Part shown: positions 44,749 through 53,515 of the stretch, piece after piece
How the letters are laid out: every line of letters starts with the position of its first letter
How positions within the stretch are numbered: position 1 is the first letter of the stretch
From: Pseudomonadota bacterium
Lineage (GTDB): Bacteria; Myxococcota_A; UBA9160; SZUA-336
DNA length: 64,000 nucleotides
Assembly: GCA_003247575.1 (NCBI GenBank)
Contig: QJZC01000062.1
Coordinates: 1-64,000, forward strand
Reading direction: 5' to 3'
Made by a program: the position numbers and the translations under genes
The notes under the pieces: model-generated
The model's input: only the letters and a program-made list of their open reading frames with translations
Databases searched by the model: none
What the model was told of the DNA's origin: nothing

Positions 44749-46329
44749 TTGGTGAATCAGAGTAACTTCTGTCCGGCGATAGGGGGATTGGGACTACTGA
44801 TATCGAGCACGGCTTTCGCACAGTCGTCGGTGACGGACGCAGTTGCTCTGTCCGTCGTGGCGGACTCCGAGACTGGCGGAGTCATCGAGCACTGTGACGA
44901 GGTCATCGCGGAACGGGACTTCGCCGCGATCTTCGATTGTGGGGACGAGCTCTTCGAGAGTCGCTTCAATGCGATCGATGGTGTAGGGATCGAGGTTGGG
45001 GATGGAGGTCGCTTCACGCGCGTGCCACGCGCGGATCTCAGTGCGACCTTCGGCAGCAACATTCCGGCGCGTGAAACGGGCCCCAATGGAGAGGCCTGCA
45101 ATCTGTGTCACTTCGACGGTGCGGACGCGGGAGATGGTGCCGGTCCCGGTGCGGTGCAGCACATTCGCGATCCACTGCATTCGGCCAACCCCGGGCAGTT
45201 CATCCAGCGCCAGGCACCGCACATCTTCGGCCCGGGCGCCGTTCAGTTGCTTGCGGAGGAGATGACCGCGGACCTGCAGGGGATCACCATGCGGACGCGG
45301 CAGCTCGCATGCGAGAGCGGAGGTGTCGAGACGGGTCCACTGGTCACGAAGGGTGTCTCCTTCGGGGTCGTGTCGGCGAGCTGCGCGCAGATCGATCTCT
45401 CGGGTATCGAGGGAATCGATCCAGATCTGGTGGTGAAGCCATTCGAGTGGAAGGGGGTAGAGACCACGCTGCGAAGCTTCTCGCGGGGCGCCTTCCACAT
45501 GGAGCTCGGAATGCAGCCCGTCGAGCTGACGGGAGACGACGTCGACGGAGATTTCGATGGGGTGACAAACGAGATCTTCGTAGAGGATGTCTCCGCGATG
45601 GCGGTGTACCTCGCGGCCCAGCCGCGGCCAACGACCACTGTGGAGCTGGCCGATCTGAAGCTCCAGCTGAACCGCTTCGGTTTCTTCGGACGTCGGGCTG
45701 CTGCAGGTCTCGGGCTGCCGGATCTGACCGCGGAGCAGCGAGCGGCGATCGCGAACGGTGAGGCGCGCTTCTCCGAGATCGGCTGCGCCGGTTGTCACGT
45801 GCCGACCCTCGAGACCGAGGGCACGATCTTCAGTGAGCCGAGCCAGAACCCGAACTATCGGGATGTCGTGTTTCCCGCGGGGCAGGATCCCGTGGCGCGG
45901 GGCGTGGATCCCGCGAACCCGATCACATTCGACATCACACGGGATCAGCCCAACAACGTGATCATGGTCGGACGACGGGTGGTGAAGCGTCTCGGATCCT
46001 TCGATCGGACGTCGTCCGGGGGCGCTGCGGTGAACCTGTTCAGTGATCTCAAGCGCCACGATCTCGGCCCCGAAGTTGCGGAGCAGATCGACGCACCTCC
46101 GTGCAACTGCGGGGCTTCCGTCTTCCTGACCGAGACGCTCTGGGGCGTCGGGGGCACCGCGCCCTACCTGCACGACGGTCGTGCGACGACGTTGACTGAG
46201 GCGATCGCGCTGCATGGCGGGGAGGCTGCCGCCTCGCGGACCCACTTCCGGGGGCTCTCCTCGAGTGATCGTGCGGACGTCATCGCCTTCTTGAACAACC
46301 TGGTCCTGTTCTTCCCGCCGAGCGAATAG
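44749..46329 (+). CDS. Dihaem c-type oxidoreductase (DUF1111/DHOR-like)
   Basis: About 526 residues, starting at TTG 44749 or more likely GTG 44752, after GGAGAG. The signal peptide spans residues 1-25 (LGLLISSTAFAQ). Two haem-binding motifs are visible: CNLCH at 117-121 and CAGCH at 346-350, with a late LWGVGGTAPYLHDGRATTLTEAI segment typical of the MauG/peroxidase-like dihaem group. It acts in the periplasm in electron transfer or peroxide/thiol chemistry; the substrate is unknown. Three further Cys (CGDEL, CESGG, CNCG) could form disulfides. A terminator-ended leader precedes it. Confidence 0.85.
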   Translation: MVNQSNFCPAIGGLGLLISSTAFAQSSVTDAVALSVVADSETGGVIEHCDEVIAERDFAAIFDCGDELFESRFNAIDGVGIEVGDGGRFTRVPRADLSATFGSNIPARETGPNGEACNLCHFDGADAGDGAGPGAVQHIRDPLHSANPGQFIQRQAPHIFGPGAVQLLAEEMTADLQGITMRTRQLACESGGVETGPLVTKGVSFGVVSASCAQIDLSGIEGIDPDLVVKPFEWKGVETTLRSFSRGAFHMELGMQPVELTGDDVDGDFDGVTNEIFVEDVSAMAVYLAAQPRPTTTVELADLKLQLNRFGFFGRRAAAGLGLPDLTAEQRAAIANGEARFSEIGCAGCHVPTLETEGTIFSEPSQNPNYRDVVFPAGQDPVARGVDPANPITFDITRDQPNNVIMVGRRVVKRLGSFDRTSSGGAAVNLFSDLKRHDLGPEVAEQIDAPPCNCGASVFLTETLWGVGGTAPYLHDGRATTLTEAIALHGGEAAASRTHFRGLSSSDRADVIAFLNNLVLFFPPSE

Positions 46330-46496
46330 TAGAGCCGACGAGGAGGGACGGCTGGCGTCCTCGAAAGCTGGGTCGATTCTGCTCTTGCGAGCCGGATAGG
46401 CCCAGCTTCGCGACGTCCAGTCCCCTGCGAGGCTCAGTCGCCGAGGCTGAGTCAGATGCGTCAGCCGACAGCTGGAGCGCGGCTACGGCTTCGGGC

Positions 46497-47810
46497 TCAG
46501 CGAGCGTCCCGCGCCAGGCGTATTCCCGAGAATTGCCAGCGCTGGTGTGGGTAGAAGAAGTTCCGGTAGCTCGCGCGGACGTGTCCAGGGGGCGTCGCGC
46601 AGGACCCGCCTCGTAGCACGAACTGATTGCACATGAACTTGCCGTTGTACTCACCGACCGCACCGGTCGGCGCGACGAATCCCGGATACGCGTCATAGGC
46701 GCTGCGTGTCCACTCCCATGCATCTCCGAAGAGCTGGGCCGGATGCTCCACCGAGCTAGTGCTAGCCACGCCACTGGGCTCGATGATCCGATCGAGAAAG
46801 TTGCCGTGCAGAGGGACTCGTTGGGCGCACGCTTCCCATTCTGCTTCGTCGGGCAGCCGTGCGCCGAACCAGCGGGCAAAGGCGTCGGCTTCGAAGTAGC
46901 TCACGTGGATGACCGGGAGGTCTCGCCGCACGGGACGTGCCCCCGACAACGTGCGCTCCCACCACTCGCCATCGCGTCGCGACCAGTAGAGCGGAGCCTC
47001 GAGCCGTTCTCGCTGCACGAACGTCCACCCGTCCGAGAGCCAGAGATCTGGCCGCTCGTACCCTCCCGCTTCCATGAAGGCCAGGAATTCGCCGCTCGTG
47101 ACGAGCCGTGACGAGAGCTCGCAGGCTCCCACCCAACGCTTGTGGCGGGGACGTTCGCAATCGAAGGCGAATCCAGTGGGTTCTGCGCCAATCTGGTAGA
47201 GATCTTCGCCCAGCGCATGCCAGACGATGGGCTTCGGAGTGGTGACCGCCGGGCCGGAGCCGGGTTGGTACGCTTCGTCCAGCGGATGTGTGCCGAGCGC
47301 GTGCTTGATGTCCGTGAGCAGCAGCTCTTGGTGCTGCTGCTCGTGCTGCAGCCCGAGCTCGAACAGATCGCGATCGCTAGCGGGCAGCCCGGCTAGGGAT
47401 TCGGTGATGAAGCCCTGCATGGCGGTATCGACGTGATCGCGATAGGCCAGCACGCGCTCGAGGGTTGGGCGGGACAGCAGACCGCGGCGCGAGCGCGGAT
47501 GCTGATCTCCGACCAGCTGATAATAGCTGTTGAACAGGACGCGGAAGGTCGGGTCGAAGGGCACGTAGTCCCGCACGCGCGGCTCGAGCAGGAAGGTCTC
47601 GAAGTACCAGCTGGTGTGCGCCAGGTGCCACTTCGCCGGACTCGCGTCCTCCATGGACTGGATCGCGCAGTCCTCGGGAGACAGCGGCTCGATCAGGCGC
47701 CGAGACAGCGCGCGGATCCGATCGAAGCGCTCCGACGGAGGCAGCGGTCTCTCCATGACGGAGCCGGGGGCGCCTGCAGGAGCAGTGAGGTCTACGGGTT
47801 CATCGGTCAT
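46497..47810 (-). CDS. egtB: Ergothioneine biosynthesis sulfoxide synthase EgtB-like
   Basis: A 437-residue two-domain non-haem iron enzyme. The N-terminal DinB-like domain gives the iron ligands (KWHLAHTSW and LQHEQQHQELLL), and the C-terminal FGE-sulfatase-like domain carries LPDEAEWEACAQ, GDAWEWTRSAYDAYPGF and VLRGGSCATP. EgtB joins the thiol donor to hercynine C2 with oxygen. The usual partner egtD is not adjacent, so it may lie elsewhere, or the protein may be a related ovothiol/selenoneine-type synthase. It is divergent from valS. Confidence 0.9.
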   Translation of the reverse strand: MTDEPVDLTAPAGAPGSVMERPLPPSERFDRIRALSRRLIEPLSPEDCAIQSMEDASPAKWHLAHTSWYFETFLLEPRVRDYVPFDPTFRVLFNSYYQLVGDQHPRSRRGLLSRPTLERVLAYRDHVDTAMQGFITESLAGLPASDRDLFELGLQHEQQHQELLLTDIKHALGTHPLDEAYQPGSGPAVTTPKPIVWHALGEDLYQIGAEPTGFAFDCERPRHKRWVGACELSSRLVTSGEFLAFMEAGGYERPDLWLSDGWTFVQRERLEAPLYWSRRDGEWWERTLSGARPVRRDLPVIHVSYFEADAFARWFGARLPDEAEWEACAQRVPLHGNFLDRIIEPSGVASTSSVEHPAQLFGDAWEWTRSAYDAYPGFVAPTGAVGEYNGKFMCNQFVLRGGSCATPPGHVRASYRNFFYPHQRWQFSGIRLARDAR

Positions 47811-47908
47811 GGAGCGTCAGAAGAGTAACGGCCGGCTTGGTTCCCCGACAAGCGATCCGGTATGTTACCGGCCGATTTCCGCCAACTGCAGACGAACGGC
47901 TGATCCCC

Positions 47909-50900
47909 ATGACCCAGGAATCCGGCAGCAACGATCCCAAGATCCACTACGACTTCAAGGAAGTGGAGCCGCGCATCTACGCGAGCTGGCTCGAGCGCAA
48001 GGCCTTTCGGGCCGTGCCGGACGAGCGTGAAGACCGCTTCGTAGTGATGATGCCGCTGCCGAACGTCACCGGGGCGCTGCACATGGGCCACGCGATGGAC
48101 AACGTGATGCAGGATCTGCTCACGCGTTGGCACCGGATGCGGGGTGCCAACGCGCTGTGGATGCCGGGCACGGATCATGCGGGCATCGCCACGCAGGCCG
48201 TCGTGGAGCGCCGTCTGCTCGAACTCGAGGGCAAGACGCGCAACGATATCGGTCGCGACGGTCTGATCGAGCGGATCTGGGCCTGGAAGGAGCAGTACCA
48301 GAAGCGCATCGTCGCTCAGCAGCGAGAGATGGGCTGTTCCTGCGATTGGGACCGTCAGCGCTTCACGATGGACGCGGTCTGCGCACGAGCCGTTCGGCAC
48401 ACGTTCTTCGCGCTGTTTCGCGACGGGCTCCTGTACCGCGGATCGCGCCTGGTGAACTGGGACTGTCATCTCCAGACGGCCGTCGCAGACGACGAGATCT
48501 TGCACGAGACGGTGGCCGGGTACTTCTGGCACCTGCGCTATCCCATCGTCGATCCTCGACCGGGGGAGCCAGCTGCCGTGACCGTCGCGACGACGCGGCC
48601 GGAGACGATGCTGGGCGATACCGCGGTGGCCTGTCACCCTGAGCCGGCTCGAGTGCTCCGGGAGCGAATCGCGGCGGTCGAGCAGCGCCTCGAGTCGGCA
48701 CGCGCGCGAGAGCGCGAGCCGATCGAGGCCGAGCTCCAAGCTCTGAAGCTGCGACTCGAGACCCATCTGCCCACGCTCGAGGCCTTGGCTCGCATGGCTC
48801 ACGACGGACGCATGGTGCGTCTACCGCTCATGGATCGTGAGATCCCCTTGATCGCCGATGTCTGGGCCAAGCCCGAGCTGGGCAGTGGCTGCGTAAAGAT
48901 CACACCCGCCCACGATCCGAACGACTACGAGGTCTGGGGCAGACATTCGGACCGCATCGACCGGATCAACCTGCTCAATCCGGATGGCACGCTCAACGAC
49001 AATGCGGGCGCCTATGCGGGACTCGAGCGCTTCGAAGCACGCGAGCGGGTGGTTGCCGATCTCGAAGCCAGCGGCTGCTTGGAGCAGGTCGAAGCGCGTG
49101 AGGTCGAGATCGGCCACTCCGATCGCTCGAAGACCCCGGTCGAGCCCTATCTGTCCACGCAGTGGTTCGTGCGGATGGGGGATCAGCCGGGCGGGGTGCT
49201 CTGTGGGCGCGGCACGGGCAACGAGTTCCGCACGGCTGGGCTCGCGCAGGCGGCGATCGACGCTGTGCGAGGGGAGTGGCGTTCACCCTCGGGGCGCAAG
49301 CTGACGTTTCATCCCGACCCGGTTCGTTACGGAAACACCTATGTGAATTGGCTCTCGGAGAAGCGCGACTGGTGCGTGAGCCGGCAGCTCTGGTGGGGAC
49401 ATCAGATTCCCATCTGGCGGATCGAGCTCGACCCTGCTCGGGTGCCCGCTCTGCTCGAGGGTCTCGGGGCGATCCTGAGACGTGAAGACGTCGTCGTTCG
49501 CGCGACTTCACCCGACGGCGGCCAGACTCTCCTCAGCGAGGGCGCCAGCTTGCCCGAGAGCTGGAGTGCCGAGTCCGTCGAGCTCCAGGTGTGCCCCCAG
49601 GACCTCCCTATCGACGAGGTCGTCGCGCCGCAGCTCGAGACGCTCGGCTTCGAGCGCGATCCCGACGTGCTCGATACCTGGTTCTCGAGTGGGCTCTGGC
49701 CGCACAGCACACTGGGATGGCCCGATCCCATGACGGCGCACATCGACCCGGGACAGGCTTCGCTCGCTCCGACGGGAGACGCACCGAGCAGCCTCGACTA
49801 CTACTATCCGGGCTCCTGTCTGGTTACGGGTCGCGACATCATCACGCTCTGGGTGGCTCGCATGGTGCTGATGGGGCTCTACAACCTGGGAGATCTTCCG
49901 TTCACCGACTGCTTCATCCACGCGACGATCCTCGACGGAAACGGCGTGCGTATGAGCAAGAGCAAGGGGAATGGGATCGACCCGGTCGACATCATCGACC
50001 GCTACGGCGCCGACGCGATGCGCTACGTGATCTGTGAGCTGCAGACGGGGATGCAGGACGTGCGGCTTCCGGTCCAGGCCATCTCGCCCTTCACGGGCGA
50101 GGTGCTCGACCTGGCGAGCCTCGAGCACGGGACCAGCATCTTCAGCTACGTGTGTCCGCAGTCGAAGCGTGAGTTCGATGTGCTCGGCATGTCGCCGGAA
50201 ATGCCTGCTGCGAAGCTCATCAGCGACCGCTTCGAGGTCGGCCGGGTGTTCTGCACCAAACTCTGGAACGCAGCTCGCTTTGCGTTCTTGAATCTCGGCC
50301 AGGGGCTCGAGTTTCGCGCGCTCGAGTCGGACGAGCTGGCCTTCGAGGACCGCTACATCCTGTCGCGACTCGGACGTGCCTGCGACGAGGTCGAGCGGCA
50401 GCTCGAAGGCTACAACCCAGCTGCGGCAGTCTCCGCAGCTCGAAGCTTCTTCTGGTCCGAGGTCTGCGACTGGTATCTCGAATGGATCAAGCCGCGGCTG
50501 CGCGATGAGGCCAAGGCGCACGTTGCGCGCCAGGTGCTCGCGGTGCTCCTGGATCACGTGCTGCGCCTGCTGCATCCGTTCGTTCCCTTCATCACCGAGG
50601 AGCTCTGGCAGCAGCTTGCCGTCTGTGCCCCGCTGCGTGGTGTGGACCACGAGATCCCGGCGGCCCCACTGCTCGTGCACGCGCGCTGGCCGCACGGACT
50701 CGAGCGTTGGCGCGATGACGCGCTCGAGCATCGCATCGAGTTCGTGAAGGATCTGGTCCGTGGCGTTCGCAGCGTGCGCAGCAAGTACGACGTGCCCCCG
50801 CGCCAGCAGATCGCCGCCTGCGTTCGCGCGCAAGCCGAGCAGGTGCAGCCGCTGCTCGGCCTCGAACCCCTGTTCTGCGAGCTCGCAGGGCTCTCGTCGC

Positions 50901-51193
50901 TGCAGATTTCCGAGGACTCCGAGCCGTCTGCGACGGCGGCTACCGCGGTGGTGGGGCCGATCGAGATCTATCTCGAGGGGGTGATCGACCTCGAAAAGGA
51001 GCGGGATCGACTCTCGCGCCAGCGAGAGCGGCTGGAGAAGCTCATCGACGCCGCGCGTCGCAAGCTCGAAAACGAGAAGTTCGTCTCACGCGCCCCAGCG
51101 CACGTGGTCGACGCCGAGAAGCAGCGGCTCGAGGAAGCGGAGATCGAGCTGGCTCGGGTGGCTGGCAGCCTCGACCGTATCTCGACGCTGTAG
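47909..51193 (+). CDS. valS: Valyl-tRNA synthetase
   Basis: 1094 residues from ATG 47909, about 150 more than usual. Class I signatures are PLPNVTGALHMGHAMDN and RMSKSKGNGIDPV, with the CP1 editing domain VATTRPETMLGDTAVACHP. Two expansions stand out: a charged helical insert after VACHPEPARVL in the editing domain (about residues 245-290) and a segment after the KMSKS region (QAISPFTGEVLDLASLEHG...YVCPQSKREFDVLG). The second sits where planctomycete ValRS carries a zinc-ribbon, but here only one Cys remains. The C-terminal coiled coil (LEKERDRLSRQRERLEKLID) is intact. Confidence 0.97.
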   Translation: MTQESGSNDPKIHYDFKEVEPRIYASWLERKAFRAVPDEREDRFVVMMPLPNVTGALHMGHAMDNVMQDLLTRWHRMRGANALWMPGTDHAGIATQAVVERRLLELEGKTRNDIGRDGLIERIWAWKEQYQKRIVAQQREMGCSCDWDRQRFTMDAVCARAVRHTFFALFRDGLLYRGSRLVNWDCHLQTAVADDEILHETVAGYFWHLRYPIVDPRPGEPAAVTVATTRPETMLGDTAVACHPEPARVLRERIAAVEQRLESARAREREPIEAELQALKLRLETHLPTLEALARMAHDGRMVRLPLMDREIPLIADVWAKPELGSGCVKITPAHDPNDYEVWGRHSDRIDRINLLNPDGTLNDNAGAYAGLERFEARERVVADLEASGCLEQVEAREVEIGHSDRSKTPVEPYLSTQWFVRMGDQPGGVLCGRGTGNEFRTAGLAQAAIDAVRGEWRSPSGRKLTFHPDPVRYGNTYVNWLSEKRDWCVSRQLWWGHQIPIWRIELDPARVPALLEGLGAILRREDVVVRATSPDGGQTLLSEGASLPESWSAESVELQVCPQDLPIDEVVAPQLETLGFERDPDVLDTWFSSGLWPHSTLGWPDPMTAHIDPGQASLAPTGDAPSSLDYYYPGSCLVTGRDIITLWVARMVLMGLYNLGDLPFTDCFIHATILDGNGVRMSKSKGNGIDPVDIIDRYGADAMRYVICELQTGMQDVRLPVQAISPFTGEVLDLASLEHGTSIFSYVCPQSKREFDVLGMSPEMPAAKLISDRFEVGRVFCTKLWNAARFAFLNLGQGLEFRALESDELAFEDRYILSRLGRACDEVERQLEGYNPAAAVSAARSFFWSEVCDWYLEWIKPRLRDEAKAHVARQVLAVLLDHVLRLLHPFVPFITEELWQQLAVCAPLRGVDHEIPAAPLLVHARWPHGLERWRDDALEHRIEFVKDLVRGVRSVRSKYDVPPRQQIAACVRAQAEQVQPLLGLEPLFCELAGLSSLQISEDSEPSATAATAVVGPIEIYLEGVIDLEKERDRLSRQRERLEKLIDAARRKLENEKFVSRAPAHVVDAEKQRLEEAEIELARVAGSLDRISTL

Positions 51194-51211
51194 CGCCAGA
51201 CTCGAGCTACT

Positions 51212-51240
51212 CCGATGCGCGTCGATGCGATGGGCATCGG
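51212..51240. terminator. Hairpin between convergent valS and dioxygenase genes
   Basis: CCGATGC (51212-51218) pairs with GCATCGG (51234-51240) around a 15-base loop. No T tract follows; weak evidence for a terminator. Confidence 0.3.
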
Positions 51241-51255
51241 CGCGGAGGGGCGGTC

Positions 51256-52041
51256 TCAGAGCCGTGTGCGGATCGCCCAGAGATCGGGAAAGAACGGCTC
51301 GAACAGGGTACTGCGAAGATAGGCCACCCCTGCAGAGCCACCCGTGCCCATGCGTTCTCCGATGGTCCGCTCGACCATCTTGACGTGACGGTAGCGCCAT
51401 TCCTGGAAGCCCTCGTCGAAGTCGACCAGAAGCTCGCAGATCTGCGTGGTCGTGGGATCGCTCCGGTAGATTCTAATTAGGCTCACGTGGAACTCGGGAC
51501 ACGGGCGGAGGGGAGCCCGGATGTCGCGTTCGAGCAGGGTCGATGGAACCGTATGGCCGCTCTGCTCGAGGTACCGCAGGAAGGCGTCGAACACGGTCGG
51601 CGCGGAGAGGCGTCGTTCCATGCGATCGCGCTCGGGTGGCGCCGCGTCCTGGAAGGCCGTGCGGAGCGTATCCAGAGAGCACTTGCGCCCGCAGAGGAAT
51701 TCGATCTCGCGAAACTGAGTGGACTGCATCCCACTCGACGATTCGAGCAGGCTGCGGAAGGAGCCGAAGCTGACTGGACTCATCGTCTCGAGGATGTCGA
51801 CCTGGCCCACCAACGTCTTCAGGATGGTGCTGATCCTGCGCAGCCGCTGGAAGCTCTGAGTGTGATCGGCCGAAACCAGATGAGCGTACAGCAGATCGAG
51901 CTCGTGCAGCAGCTGCCGAAACCAGAGCTCGTAGACTTGGTGGATCGTGATGAAGAGGGGCTCGTCGTGTTCGACGGGGGAGGAGCGGGGGCACTGGAGC
52001 TGCAGCAGCGCTTCGAGCTGAAGGTAGGCTGCGTACGTCAG
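51256..52041 (-). CDS. kynA: Tryptophan 2,3-dioxygenase with non-AUG start
   Basis: A haem enzyme converting tryptophan to N-formylkynurenine. Read from CTG at 52041 the product has 261 residues, the family length. It begins LTYAAYLQLEALLQLQ as relatives do, then VEHDEPLFITIHQVYELWF (His34, distal/substrate side), LVGQVDILETMSPVSFGSFR, EFLCGR and EWRYRHVKMVERTIG (His219, haem ligand), GTGGSAGVAYL. There is no ATG, GTG or TTG between the in-frame stop upstream and codon 77, so starting there would lose His34. CTG 52041 or ATC 52050, coupled to the VWA stop (52043-52045), is the likely start. Confidence 0.88.
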   Translation of the reverse strand: MTYAAYLQLEALLQLQCPRSSPVEHDEPLFITIHQVYELWFRQLLHELDLLYAHLVSADHTQSFQRLRRISTILKTLVGQVDILETMSPVSFGSFRSLLESSSGMQSTQFREIEFLCGRKCSLDTLRTAFQDAAPPERDRMERRLSAPTVFDAFLRYLEQSGHTVPSTLLERDIRAPLRPCPEFHVSLIRIYRSDPTTTQICELLVDFDEGFQEWRYRHVKMVERTIGERMGTGGSAGVAYLRSTLFEPFFPDLWAIRTRL

Positions 52042-52042
52042 C

Positions 52043-53350
52043 CTAGCGATCTTCTGTGTCTCCGGACTCTGCCTCGATCGTGACGCTGCGACCTGCGCGT
52101 TCTTCTTCCATTCGTTTGCGGGCAGACTCCGCCAGCTCCGTCTCGGCGGTCCGAATCTTGAGATCGCGAATCAGCTGGAGGGCCTTGGCCTTCCGTTCCT
52201 CGGAGTCGGTCGGGGTCTTCGTGAAGTAGACGCGGCGATCGACCACCTGCTCGTAGCCGCCCTCGCCGACGACCGTGATCCGAATGATGTTCATTCCCTC
52301 GCGCAGTGGCGCATAGCCATCGAAGGTTCCATCAGGGAAGAGTCGGACGGCGCGCGCTTTCTGACTGCTCGAGAGATTGTCGATCTCGACCCGCGCGATC
52401 TTGGTCAGGCTCATGTGCGGAACGAAATCGGTCACTTCTCCCGGGCTCGCCACCAGTACCAGATCGCCCCCGCTCACGTGAGTGATCTCTTCGTATACGG
52501 TGCGGTTGGAGACCGCCTCTGGGCCGAGAGCGAACGCGTAGATGCGCACTCCGAGCTTCGCGGCGTCCATGGCAGAGCCGATCGCGAGCTTCTCGGCGTG
52601 ACTCGGAGGGCTCGGCCAGGTGGGCGCTCCGTCCGAGAGCAAGATGACCGAGAGGTTGCGCCGGTCCTCCGGTTGTTCGGCGCGCGGCTGTCCCTCGAAC
52701 TGGAAACGCGCCAGCTTGAGGGCGTTCTCGAAAGAGGTTCCCTTGAAGTCGGGCTCCAGAGGGAGATCGCGTAGCGCGTCGTACAGCACGCTGCGCGAGC
52801 TGCCGATTGGGGCGTGCACGCGCGCCCCGTTGGCGAACGACATGAGGCCCATTCGCGTCGTGTCGGAGTCGAGGCGCTCGATCAGCTTGCGGGCTGCTTC
52901 GATCTCGGCACGCAGGATCGTATCGCCCGGGTCGGTGGATTGGCGGTCGTACTCGAGGAAGAAGTCGAGCTCGGTCCGGGAGCGGCCGGTCACTCCGTCG
53001 CCGTCGATGTCTGCTCCAGACGCCTTCCACACGCTGGCAGAGCGGTCGATCGCGATCAACACATCGTGTCCACCGCGCAGCCCGGTTCCCGTCCATCCGC
53101 GCACCTCGAGCAGCCCGACCGGACCTTCGAGGCGGGTCTCTTCCTGGGCGGGCGTCTCGAGTTCTACCCAGACCTTCTCGGCCGCCAGCGCGAGCCCGGG
53201 TAAGACGCCGGTGCAGAGCACGAGCAGCATCTGCGCGAGGTGGAGCAGTGCGGGCGAGCGCGCCGGGCCCCTCGAAACGATGACATCGGGCGCGACGACA
53301 GCGGGCGCATCGAGACGATCGCCCCTAGCGTGGCTAGCGCGAATTCGCAT
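52043..53350 (-). CDS. Exported von Willebrand factor A domain protein
   Basis: 435 residues. A hydrophobic segment near residues 38-57 (ALLHLAQMLLVLCTGVLPG) acts as a signal or anchor, after a 30-residue Arg/Ala-rich lead that may not be translated. The VWA domain starts at HDVLIAIDRSASVWK, which supplies the DxSxS metal site, with the FKGTSF Thr and LSVILLSDGAPTW Asp completing it. A C-terminal beta-domain and a charged helical tail (LIRDLKIRTAETELAESARKR) follow. It probably binds a protein partner in the periplasm. Its stop codon overlaps the start region of the dioxygenase. Confidence 0.88.
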   Translation of the reverse strand: MRIRASHARGDRLDAPAVVAPDVIVSRGPARSPALLHLAQMLLVLCTGVLPGLALAAEKVWVELETPAQEETRLEGPVGLLEVRGWTGTGLRGGHDVLIAIDRSASVWKASGADIDGDGVTGRSRTELDFFLEYDRQSTDPGDTILRAEIEAARKLIERLDSDTTRMGLMSFANGARVHAPIGSSRSVLYDALRDLPLEPDFKGTSFENALKLARFQFEGQPRAEQPEDRRNLSVILLSDGAPTWPSPPSHAEKLAIGSAMDAAKLGVRIYAFALGPEAVSNRTVYEEITHVSGGDLVLVASPGEVTDFVPHMSLTKIARVEIDNLSSSQKARAVRLFPDGTFDGYAPLREGMNIIRITVVGEGGYEQVVDRRVYFTKTPTDSEERKAKALQLIRDLKIRTAETELAESARKRMEEERAGRSVTIEAESGDTEDR

Positions 53351-53515
53351 TACATTGAAACTCCAGCGCGATCCCGCGTGGCTCGGTTTCGTCGACGACC
53401 CCGCTCATCTTCCGCTCCGGGTTCGGGTAGGTCAAGCGGATGTGTGCCGCGGTCTCGATTCTGGCGCACCTCGCGGCTTACCGTCCAGGCTCTCTCGGAG
53501 AATCGTCCGAAGAAC

